Shown one piece after another: positions 1 to 5,421 of a stretch of 6,051 nucleotides of DNA (the stretch's first letter is position 1; each line of letters starts with the position of its first letter). Source of the DNA: Candidatus Cloacimonadota bacterium (lineage in GTDB: Bacteria; Cloacimonadota; Cloacimonadia; Cloacimonadales; TCS61); contig DRTC01000098.1 of the NCBI GenBank assembly GCA_011372345.1, positions 1-6,051 on the forward strand. The letters are read 5' to 3'. A model generated the notes under the pieces. It was not told the origin of the DNA and ran no database searches. It worked only from the letters and a program-made list of their open reading frames with translations. The position numbers were made by a program, and so were the translations under genes.

Positions 1-1034
1 CACCGAGAGCAAAAACAGAAGTTTTTCCAAAAGATCCGGAAAACTTAGCACCATATTTCGGAACAACTATTTGGCGAGTGTGAAAGATGTTGATATCGGT
101 TTGAAAAGGATTAGTTTCTTCGATAAAAAAAGGTCGCTTTTCCGGATAGTAGATTGGATATCGTAAATTCACTTCGACATTCAATCCATCGGCTTCGATA
201 ATGTTAAAATCCGGATTGAAAGTAACAGTCATTGTCAGGTTGGAATTAGGTTCGTAAAATATATTCAGTTCCGTTTCAAAATCTTTTTCGAAATTTAAAA
301 TATCCTGATAATTTCCAAGAGAATCTGCAAAACTAATTTTTCCTTCGGAATATGTGCCGATTGCGGAAGGAATAATCTTCAAATTCTGGTTTGTTGGAAG
401 TTCCTCGAATTTGAAAATACCGTAATTATCAAAGAAATTTCCACCACCTCTTCTTACTGGAAAGCTCGTTATTTCTTCAGGTCCATCCGGAATATGTCTT
501 TTAATGAATCCTCCCCAACTCACATTTTTACCGCTTTTGTATTTAATACTTTCCAGGGGAAGTGCCATTTCCAAAATATATCCGAAATCAGTGATCGAGC
601 CATGGGAAAGATAATAGAGATCGATAGAAGGATCAATATCACTCAAAACAATTCCGTCAGCCTGTTCTCCATTCGCATTACAACCGATATAATATGCTTT
701 GTCATTGGATAAGAATGTATCAAAGAAAAAGAAAACACGATCTGTTGTATAGATTTTATCCCGACTACAATGAAAATTTCGAATCCTTTGGGGATTTTCG
801 TAATAACATTTAGCCAGACAGTATATATTCTGGAAATCATAAGCCAGATAGACCTCTGTTTTCTCAGAAGGCTGGGAATTGTCTCCAGGTGAAATTTGTA
901 AGAAATTGTCCCATTTAACAGCATTCTGCCATTCGTTTTCAGAGATTTTCCCATCGATGATCGGTGGATTTTCCAACTTCGGGATCACCAGTTCTTCTTG
1001 AAAATGATAGAAATATTAGAATTATTTGTCGCAT
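1..1034 (-). CDS. CBM9-like / DUF5916 outer-envelope protein, N-terminal part, with a frameshift near the start
   Basis: About 344 frame-corrected residues are present; the 3' end lies beyond the left edge. The start is ATG at 1034, chosen because GTGAGG (1046-1041) sits 6 bases upstream and the codons give a lipophilic signal-like start, MRQIILIFLSF. That frame stops soon after. The main frame is open from about position 1000 to base 1 and is joined by removing one T from the TTTT run (AAAA on the plus strand, 1001-1004). A CBM9-like domain covers about residues 22-205 (PPIIDGKISENEW near 23-35). The DUF5916 signature follows: NPDF (273-276), IEAD (279-282), YPEKRPFFIE (296-305) and then P-K-YGAKFSGSFGK. 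Family members are secreted, with a C-terminal part predicted as an outer-membrane beta-barrel; their substrate is unknown. The signal peptide looks short and lacks a clear cleavage site, so a small deletion is as likely as an inserted base. Family call is firm; whether the gene is functional is open. Confidence 0.8.
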
Positions 1035-1040
1035 TTTTTA

Positions 1041-1046
1041 CCTCAC
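1041..1046 (-). promoter_or_regulatory. Shine-Dalgarno of the CBM9/DUF5916 gene
   Basis: GTGAGG on the minus strand, 6 bases before the ATG at 1034. It decides the start: the long downstream frame has no ATG near its beginning and no ribosome site of its own, so translation most likely begins here and the frame break follows about ten codons later. Confidence 0.65.
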
Positions 1047-1074
1047 TTTTATCCTCTTTTGGAGCGAGTTACTG

Positions 1075-1102
1075 ATAATAGCACATTTTTGAAAAATGTG
1101 AA
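1075..1102 (-). promoter_or_regulatory. Probable sigma-70-type promoter of the CBM9/DUF5916 gene
   Basis: On the minus strand TTCACA (1102-1097, 5/6 match to TTGACA) is followed after 16 bases by TATTAT (1080-1075, 5/6 match to TATAAT). Transcription would start near 1068, giving a leader of about 34 bases that includes the Shine-Dalgarno site. A perfect 9-bp inverted repeat, CACATTTTT/AAAAATGTG (1082-1100), fills the spacer and overlaps the -35 box, an arrangement expected for a repressor site but equally explained by the repeat family seen elsewhere in the window. No experimental support. Confidence 0.5.
1082..1100. repeat. Hairpin repeat, CACATTTTT type, copy 1
   Basis: Perfect inverted repeat with arms CACATTTTT and AAAAATGTG around a single central base. 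A second copy at 5225-5243 matches 18 of 19 bases. In both places it is followed by a CACAGAAT hairpin, after 25 bases here and after 6 bases there, so the two hairpins travel as a pair. Confidence 0.7.
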
Positions 1103-1125
1103 TATTAATTCTTAATCTCTATTCT

Positions 1126-1180
1126 CACAGAATACAATTCTGTACTACATTCGCAAACAGAAATGTTTGAGCTACATTCT
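1126..1180. repeat. Two tandem hairpin-plus-tail units (family 1)
   Basis: Unit one has arms ACAGAAT and ATTCTGT (1127-1143) around ACA, then the tail ACTACATTCG (1144-1153). Unit two follows directly: CAAACA and TGTTTG (1154-1169) around GAAA, then A and the tail GCTACATTCT (1171-1180). Unit one matches 26 of 28 bases with 5250-5277. The pair also resembles 2160-2213 in order and spacing, with a one-base gap. The second tail overlaps the 3' end of the methyltransferase gene, and the CTA in it is that gene's TAG stop read on the minus strand. Confidence 0.7.
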
Positions 1181-1987
1181 TTGACAGTTTATCTCATACA
1201 AAACAATCGATGCAGCACATCCGACATTGAGCGAAGAAGCAACACCATAAATCGGAATTTTTACTACTTGATGACACATCTGACGATAATTATTACTGAT
1301 CCCGGATTTTTCATTTCCAATGATCAGAATTGTAGCTTTTGGATACTTTACCTTATTTATATATTCTTCTGTCTTCGCACTTGTACCAATGATTTGAAAA
1401 TCCAGGTTTTCATCGTTTAATCTATCAAATAATAATTGAAGATCTTTATGAGATTCCTTAACAAATATCGGAAGTCTAAAAAAAGAACCAACACTTGCTC
1501 TGATAGTGATCGGATCATAGAGATCGACCCTGTGACCTGTGATTATCAACGCATCGACTTTAAATGAATTGCAAGATCTGATAACCGTTCCTAAATTTCC
1601 GGGATTAGAAGGTCTATCAAAAATAACGATCAGTAAATCCTGTTTTATCTTGATCTCATCTAAACTTTTCTCGGGAATTCTGCCGATTGCAATCAATTCC
1701 GAAGCATCTTCTTTATCGCTTATTTTTCGCATCAAGTCGGAAGTTAATTCATAATGAAATTCTGCTTTTGAATTACGAAGGATATTCTTTGCCCAACTCG
1801 ATAAAGAATTGAAATCCGAAAAAAGAAAACTCTCGATCTGCCAACTATTCTGCAAAGCCAGGTCGATTGAGTTCACGCCTTCGATAAAGAATTTTCTGAA
1901 TTTATACCGCTTATACCTGTTTCGTTTAAGCACTTCAAAATGTTGATAATCGCTGTTCTCTACTGTTATTTTTATTGCTTTTTTCAT
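1172..1987 (-). CDS. SpoU/TrmH-family RNA 2'-O-methyltransferase
   Basis: A 271-residue SPOUT-class enzyme, predicted to transfer a methyl group from S-adenosylmethionine to a ribose 2'-OH of rRNA or tRNA in the cytoplasm. An N-terminal substrate-binding-like region carries KFFIEG (about 33-38). The three SpoU motifs follow: motif 1 PSNPGNLGTVIR with N131 and R137; motif 2 IIGNEKSG (about 222-229); motif 3 IPIYGVASSLNVGCAAS (about 244-260). Motifs 2 and 3 form the trefoil-knot cofactor site. Which nucleotide it modifies cannot be told; RlmB-like and YsgA-like enzymes are both possible. I chose ATG 1987 because MKKAIKITVEN starts as family members do. An in-frame ATG at 2050 adds 21 residues of unconvincing sequence and has AAGGA only about 1 base away; TTG at 2041 would have that site at a normal distance. 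No clear Shine-Dalgarno precedes 1987. The stop is at 1174-1172. Confidence 0.88.
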   Translation of the reverse strand: MKKAIKITVENSDYQHFEVLKRNRYKRYKFRKFFIEGVNSIDLALQNSWQIESFLFSDFNSLSSWAKNILRNSKAEFHYELTSDLMRKISDKEDASELIAIGRIPEKSLDEIKIKQDLLIVIFDRPSNPGNLGTVIRSCNSFKVDALIITGHRVDLYDPITIRASVGSFFRLPIFVKESHKDLQLLFDRLNDENLDFQIIGTSAKTEEYINKVKYPKATILIIGNEKSGISNNYRQMCHQVVKIPIYGVASSLNVGCAASIVLYEINCQRM

Positions 1988-1998
1988 TGTAGTTTTGG

Positions 1999-2023
1999 AG
2001 TATAATAACTTGTTATTAATAAC
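1999..2023 (-). promoter_or_regulatory. Possible promoter -10 with overlapping palindromes upstream of the methyltransferase
   Basis: TATACT (2004-1999, 5/6 match to TATAAT) lies 11 bases before ATG 1987, so a transcript would have almost no leader. No good -35 box was found at the right distance. Immediately upstream, AATAAC-tt-GTTATT-AATAAC (2004-2023 on the plus strand) holds two overlapping dyads that share the middle GTTATT; the right one is a perfect 12-bp palindrome. This looks operator-like but is A+T-rich and could be chance. Confidence 0.3.
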
Positions 2024-2084
2024 TGTGTTACTGCTAAACAACGAAGTCATTTCCTTGTTGAAATAACACGGCTATTTTCTTCAT

Positions 2085-2213
2085 ATTGTATCTCAATCAA
2101 TCCTGATTGTGTCGTGTAGTTCGGAACTTGCTCCGAGACAATTTTTTCCTATTATCGTAAACCGAACAAGTTCGGTTCTACCTTCCTCAAACAGGATTGT
2201 TTGAGTTACTATT
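2085..2213. repeat. Inverted duplication of a two-hairpin repeat (family 1)
   Basis: The plus strand at 2160-2213 reads AACCGAAC-aa-GTTCGGTT, a CTACCTTC tail, then CTCAAACA-ggat-TGTTTGAG and a TTACTATT tail. The minus strand from 2138 down to 2085 has the same layout: TCGGA-gcaagt-TCCGA, ACTACA, then CAATCA-ggat-TGATTG and AGATACAAT. The two arms align over 54 bases without gaps at about 37 identities. Both share CAAGTTC and CAGGATTG at the same 18-base distance. Differences cluster in the stems, yet each stem still pairs with itself. The centre (2139-2159) is A+T-rich with a T6 run. No gene is visible in 2051-2399. Confidence 0.6.
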
Positions 2214-2266
2214 AACCCTGAAAAAGTTTATAAGTATTCTCTTCCTGCTTTACTTTTTCAACGGTT
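2211..2266. repeat. AACC...GGTT imperfect palindrome (family 2), variant copy
   Basis: Left arm AACCCTGAAAAAGT (2214-2227) and right arm ACTTTTTCAACGGTT (2252-2266) pair over about 13 bases with one mismatch and one bulge, around 24 bases. The segment 2211-2231 also matches 5318-5338 at 18 of 21 bases. The arms share the AACC-TTGAAAA theme of the 56-bp copies at 2287 and 5345. Confidence 0.55.
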
Positions 2267-2286
2267 CTTTGCTACTGATGAATTCC

Positions 2287-2342
2287 AACCATTGAAAAGG
2301 ATAAGTGAGAGAATTTCTCTGGTAGAATCCGTTTTCAAGGTT
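2287..2342. repeat. 56-bp AACC...GGTT palindrome (family 2), copy A
   Basis: Starts AACCATTGAAAAGGAT and ends ATCCGTTTTCAAGGTT. The arms pair as AACC-TTGAAAA-GGAT with one unpaired base on each side. An inner dyad AGAGAA-t-TTCTCT is present in this copy. It is the same length as copy B at 5345-5400 and matches it at 49 of 56 positions. It begins 57 bases past the tldE stop, so the tldE transcript would carry it as a long 3' hairpin. There is no adjoining U tract, so it is not a classical intrinsic terminator. Confidence 0.7.
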
Positions 2343-2357
2343 TTACCCTGTCTGATC

Positions 2358-2395
2358 TTTTCAACCATTGCGAAGGTTTTCAACCATTCGCAAGT
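2358..2395. repeat. Tandem pair of 19-bp repeats next to the tldE stop
   Basis: Two direct copies, each starting TTTTCAACCATT (2358-2376 and 2377-2395), agree at 15 of 19 positions. The differing part is GCG in one and CGC in the other. AACCATTGCGAAGGTT (2363-2378) is a compact version of the family 2 palindrome, with AACC-TT and AA-GGTT arms. A related GCGAAGTTTTCAATCC (2420-2435) lies inside the 3' end of the tldE reading frame. Confidence 0.55.
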
Positions 2396-2399
2396 TTTG

Positions 2400-3731
2400 T
2401 TATACCGGACTTACAGAAAGCGAAGTTTTCAATCCTGCATCCTCTCCTTTACCGGAAACTGTCAATCCATCAAATTTGATCCAGGGATAAAGGTGATATC
2501 CGGAATTTACTCTTTCGGATGAGATTTGCGTGATGTTTTTAAGCATCTCTACTAAATTTCCGGAAACCATTGTTTCGCTGATCGGATATTTTATTTCTCC
2601 ATTTTCAATATAATAACTGTTCTTGGCAACTCCGCTGAAATCACCATTATCGCTCGGATTTCCACCGCTGAAACGACAGAGCAGAATTCCTTTTTCCGTT
2701 GACTTGATGATCTCATCATAGGAAACATCTCCCGGTTCGATAATGTAGCATCCCCCTTGATTCACTGCTTTGGGAAGCCCTGTTTTCTTCGAGCCGTAAA
2801 GTCCAAGCAGGAAAGTTTTCAAAACTCCTTTATCAATAATTGTGCTGTTTTGTGTTTCATAACCATCGGAAGTTACAAAATAATTGCTTACAAGTTCTTC
2901 CGATAAAGGTTTGGAATGGAGTGTTAATCTACTGTCCGCGATCACTTCATCCAATTTATCTTTGTAAACCGATGTTTTCGTAATGAGAGGATAGTCATAC
3001 AGATATCCTGTGATACTGCCGATAATATCATCCATACAATCCGGAGTTACGATCACATTTCCGACAAACTTTTCCGGGATTGGATGTGTTTCGGTCTGCT
3101 CTGAAGATTGTTTCATCAGCCTGTCGAATGAAGCCAGATCTTTGAAAGGTTTATCCAAATCTTTTGTGAGAGAAACAGCATAATTGAAGGAAGAAGTTTT
3201 CTTACCTTTTTTAGTAGTGAACATCGCTACAAAAGTGTAAAGATTATTTTTACTGGTAAAATCAACTCCATTGGAATTTATAAAGCAACTGCTTCTTTTC
3301 GTAAAATCAAAAATGACTTCTTCCAGTATCGTATCGGGATAAGTCTCTTTTGTATATTCTACAAATTCGGTCATTCTGAAATACATTTTATCAAGATCGG
3401 GATTTTCTGGTCCGGAAGAAAATTCTTTCACAGGTTGTTTCTCGGAAATATCGTTTGCTTTATCCGGTTGAGAAGATTCTGCAAGTTCGATAACTTGTTT
3501 TACAGCTACATCGATAGATTTTTTATCCAGACTGTTGATCGTAGTCGATCCCTTTTTATTTTTGAGAATACCCGTCAAAGTCAAATTATTATCGAATGTT
3601 GTTCTGAACAATTTAACTTCACCGGCAGCAACATTAAGTTCATCCTTTTCGTTTTCTTGGAGGGAACATTGAACTTTTTCTGCTCCTGCTTTGAGCAATG
3701 ATTCTTGTGCATATTTTAATATATTTTCCAT
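2400..3731 (-). CDS. tldE: TldE/PmbA, non-catalytic subunit of the TldD/TldE metalloprotease
   Basis: A 443-residue protein of the U62/TldD-PmbA family. In the cytoplasm it pairs with TldD to form a heterodimeric protease that degrades unstructured peptides; in E. coli this complex matures microcin B17 and degrades the CcdA antitoxin. It has no HExxxH motif, as expected for TldE. The typical C-terminal block is clear: RFSGGNPSDNGDFSG (about 353-367), YYIENGEIKYPISE (about 373-386), TMVSGNLVEMLKNI (about 387-400) and FDGLTVSGK (about 420-428). Start ATG 3731 shares its first base with the TAA of tldD, and GGAGG lies 6 bases upstream. After GLTVSGK, where relatives usually end, about 15 more residues follow; part of their DNA matches the downstream repeat. 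Length is otherwise normal for the family. Confidence 0.93.
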   Translation of the reverse strand: MENILKYAQESLLKAGAEKVQCSLQENEKDELNVAAGEVKLFRTTFDNNLTLTGILKNKKGSTTINSLDKKSIDVAVKQVIELAESSQPDKANDISEKQPVKEFSSGPENPDLDKMYFRMTEFVEYTKETYPDTILEEVIFDFTKRSSCFINSNGVDFTSKNNLYTFVAMFTTKKGKKTSSFNYAVSLTKDLDKPFKDLASFDRLMKQSSEQTETHPIPEKFVGNVIVTPDCMDDIIGSITGYLYDYPLITKTSVYKDKLDEVIADSRLTLHSKPLSEELVSNYFVTSDGYETQNSTIIDKGVLKTFLLGLYGSKKTGLPKAVNQGGCYIIEPGDVSYDEIIKSTEKGILLCRFSGGNPSDNGDFSGVAKNSYYIENGEIKYPISETMVSGNLVEMLKNITQISSERVNSGYHLYPWIKFDGLTVSGKGEDAGLKTSLSVSPV

Positions 3732-5110
3732 TATTTACCTCCGATATTAATTTTACATTTGACTGCAGGTCCGCCCATTCCAACCGGAATCAGCTGCTTT
3801 TTCCCGCACATTCCACCGCAACCCCAAACCATATCATCAGAAACCATTGTAACTGTTTTAAGCACATCAAATGCAACTCCGTTGATGGTCGTATCCTTGA
3901 TCGCTTTTCCAAGTTTTCCATTCTTGATTTCGTAACCCTGCACAATCCCAAACATAAATTCACTGGTCGAATCTGCTTGTCCATTGGAAGATTTCATCAA
4001 ATAATAACCATTTTCGATAGATGCAATCATATCTTCAAGTTTGCTTTTCCCGGGTAATATCGCAGTATTTCTCATCCTCACAAGCGGTTCATCATAGAAA
4101 CCGTAAGCTCTTGCATTTCCGGTCAATTCCATATTGAAATGATCAGCATATTCTTTGTTGTTCATATATTTTTTAAGGACACCATTCTCAATGATAACAG
4201 CATCTTCTCCTTTTGTTCCTTCATCGTCGATAAAAAGCGGAACCGGGCATAATTTTCCATCATAATGATTGGCAAAATCCACGAGAGTAACCATCTCTGA
4301 TGCAACTTTCTGATTGAGAAAATCTCCAGCTACAGAACCGCCCTTAACGATGTCCGCTTCAGTTGTATGACCAATCGCTTCATGCGCCAGAATCCCGGCT
4401 AGATCAGCATCGAGAATACAATCGTGAACTCCGGTTTCCGCATAAACTCCTTCCGATTTTTTAATTAGATGTTCATACTGTTCATCCAGTTTGGGAAACA
4501 ATTCTTTTGGATCTTCGAAGTTGTCCTCGAACTGACCGAATCCACCATAAACTTCATAAAGTTCGTAAGGTTGACCATCTTTCTCAACTGTCATCGTCAC
4601 ATAACTGATCGTGCGCGGAATCATCGAATAGGAAGTTGAACCATCGGAAGTGAGCAGCGATTTTTCCATATCGAGACAAGCGACAACCACCGTTCTGGAA
4701 GTTAGTTTTGTAAATTTTTCCTTGATATACTCATCGATCTTCTGCATAAATTCGATCATCTCTTTCTGCGATTTTTTCGGTTTGGTTGTTGTAAAATCAT
4801 TTTCCGAATTTGCTATTCGGTTGGGAAGTTCGGTTTTTTTTCTTTTTTCTTTTGAACTGAGAAAGATTGCATTTTTAGTTGCTGATTCGATCACTTGTTT
4901 GATCGTCTCTTCATCAAGTTCCGGATTGGATGCAAAACCCCAGAATCCGTCCTTGTAAACACGCGCAGAAATCCCACCGACAGCGGTTCTGCTGTTACTC
5001 ATAATGTCACCATTGACCATTGTGATTCGAATATTTCGATTTTCCTGAACACGCAGTTCAGTGTATTCGGTGAAATATTTCGAATACTGTTTTAAGTCTT
5101 TTAGAATCAT
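3731..5110 (-). CDS. tldD: TldD, catalytic zinc metalloprotease subunit
   Basis: A 459-residue protein of the U62/TldD-PmbA family and the catalytic half of the TldD/TldE protease. In this family zinc is held by the two histidines of HExxxH and a C-terminal cysteine. Here HEAIGH is at 243-248, with E244 as the catalytic base, and MCGK places the cysteine at C435 within VWGCGGMCGKKQLIPVGMGG. The whole site is therefore intact. Other family blocks are GGSVAGDFLNQKVASEMVTL (about 257-276), FIDDEGTKGE (about 293-302) and RMRNTAILPG (about 345-354). Start ATG 5110 has AAGGAG at 5124-5119 with an 8-base spacer. tldE follows with a one-base overlap, so the pair is made together. It is first in its operon unless transcription reads through from the aminopeptidase 311 bases upstream; no convincing promoter was found. 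Confidence 0.95.
   Translation of the reverse strand: MILKDLKQYSKYFTEYTELRVQENRNIRITMVNGDIMSNSRTAVGGISARVYKDGFWGFASNPELDEETIKQVIESATKNAIFLSSKEKRKKTELPNRIANSENDFTTTKPKKSQKEMIEFMQKIDEYIKEKFTKLTSRTVVVACLDMEKSLLTSDGSTSYSMIPRTISYVTMTVEKDGQPYELYEVYGGFGQFEDNFEDPKELFPKLDEQYEHLIKKSEGVYAETGVHDCILDADLAGILAHEAIGHTTEADIVKGGSVAGDFLNQKVASEMVTLVDFANHYDGKLCPVPLFIDDEGTKGEDAVIIENGVLKKYMNNKEYADHFNMELTGNARAYGFYDEPLVRMRNTAILPGKSKLEDMIASIENGYYLMKSSNGQADSTSEFMFGIVQGYEIKNGKLGKAIKDTTINGVAFDVLKTVTMVSDDMVWGCGGMCGKKQLIPVGMGGPAVKCKINIGGK
3738..3742 (-). promoter_or_regulatory. Shine-Dalgarno of tldE inside the last codons of tldD
   Basis: GGAGG is formed by the GGA GGT codons of the last Gly-Gly pair of TldD (INIGGK). 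It lies 6 bases before the tldE ATG, which overlaps the tldD TAA as TAATG. The arrangement indicates coupled translation and would favour equal amounts of the two subunits. Confidence 0.75.
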
Positions 5111-5118
5111 AGTTCTAT

Positions 5119-5124
5119 CTCCTT
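5119..5124 (-). promoter_or_regulatory. Shine-Dalgarno of tldD
   Basis: AAGGAG on the minus strand with an 8-base spacer to ATG 5110. This fixes the tldD start. Confidence 0.7.
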
Positions 5125-5145
5125 TCAGTTTAATTTTTCTTTAAC

Positions 5146-5175
5146 CGCGAATAAATGCGAATTTTCGCTAATAAA
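5146..5175. repeat. Three 10-bp near-repeats upstream of tldD
   Basis: CGCGAATAAA, TGCGAATTTT and CGCTAATAAA follow each other without gaps, a spacing of about one helical turn. GCGAA-tt-TTCGC inside it is a 5-bp dyad. It lies 36-65 bases before the tldD ATG, so it would fall in the leader or promoter. It may be a binding site for a dimeric or cooperative regulator, or a fragment of a simple intergenic repeat. Confidence 0.4.
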
Positions 5176-5224
5176 AACTTGAGTTAATCTGAATTCAGTA
5201 GGTCTTGACTAAGTTGGCAAGTAA

Positions 5225-5277
5225 CACATTTTTGTAAAATGTGATAATCCACAGAATGCAATTCTGTGCTACATTCG
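5225..5277. repeat. Hairpin repeat pair (family 1), copy between the aminopeptidase and tldD
   Basis: CACATTTT-tgt-AAAATGTG (5225-5243) is followed after 6 bases by CACAGAAT-gca-ATTCTGTG (5250-5268) and the tail CTACATTCG (5269-5277). The first hairpin matches 1082-1100 at 18 of 19 bases. The second, with its tail, matches 1126-1153 at 26 of 28 bases. Unlike the left copy, there is no good -10 box at the equivalent place on the minus strand. Confidence 0.7.
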
Positions 5278-5317
5278 GTTTCGACTCTTTTCATTTAATC
5301 TCTTTTTAACCTATGTT

Positions 5318-5400
5318 ATTAACTTTTAAAAAGTTTATGTTTCGAACCATTGAAAAGGACAAGTGTAAGAATTCCTCTGTCAGAATCCATTTTCAAGGTT
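5318..5400. repeat. Family 2 repeat, copy B (leader segment plus 56-bp palindrome)
   Basis: ATTAACTTTT followed by AAAAAGTTTAT (5318-5338) matches 2211-2231 at 18 of 21 bases and contains the dyad AACTTTT-a-AAAAGTT. After 6 bases comes the 56-bp palindrome (5345-5400), starting AACCATTGAAAAGGAC and ending ATCCATTTTCAAGGTT, 49/56 identical to copy A. In copy A the same two parts are 55 bases apart. Here the palindrome begins only 22 bases (5421-5401, plus the boundary) past the aminopeptidase stop. Confidence 0.7.
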
Positions 5401-5421
5401 TCCCGCAATCGTAATTTCGAG

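Noticed and set aside
494..712. Plus-strand open frames such as this one and those at 1163, 1539, 3435, 3698, 4650, 4895 and 5669
   Set aside because: They lie opposite well-supported minus-strand genes, resemble no known protein and have no convincing ribosome sites.
643..954. Minus-strand frame of 103 codons
   Set aside because: It is out of phase with the CBM9/DUF5916 frame, which runs unbroken through the same bases and carries the family motifs.
1082..1180. CRISPR-like array, because hairpins recur at about 27-base steps
   Set aside because: The units are not identical, there are no unique spacers of even length, and no cas genes are present.
1988..2050. Longer methyltransferase start at ATG 2050
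   Set aside because: The added 21 residues do not look like the family N-terminus, and the AAGGA is too close to that ATG. It remains possible, as does TTG 2041.
2121..2147. Plus-strand hairpin TCGGA/TCCGA followed by a T6 run, like an intrinsic terminator
   Set aside because: The stem has only 5 pairs, the T run is several bases away, and no plus-strand gene lies upstream.
2292..2522. Two similar plus-strand peptides starting MKRISERIS (2292) and MKRTSVRIP (5350)
   Set aside because: Their likeness is explained by the 56-bp DNA repeat under both starts; each then diverges and runs over a real minus-strand gene.
3790..3984. Minus-strand frame of 64 codons
   Set aside because: It is nested out of phase inside tldD and shows no independent support.
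5189..5198. Perfect 10-bp palindrome CTGAATTCAG
   Set aside because: Isolated, seen once, and short enough to be chance.
5205..5233. Plus-strand TTGACT as a -35 box
   Set aside because: No -10-like hexamer at 16-18 bases and no plus-strand gene downstream.
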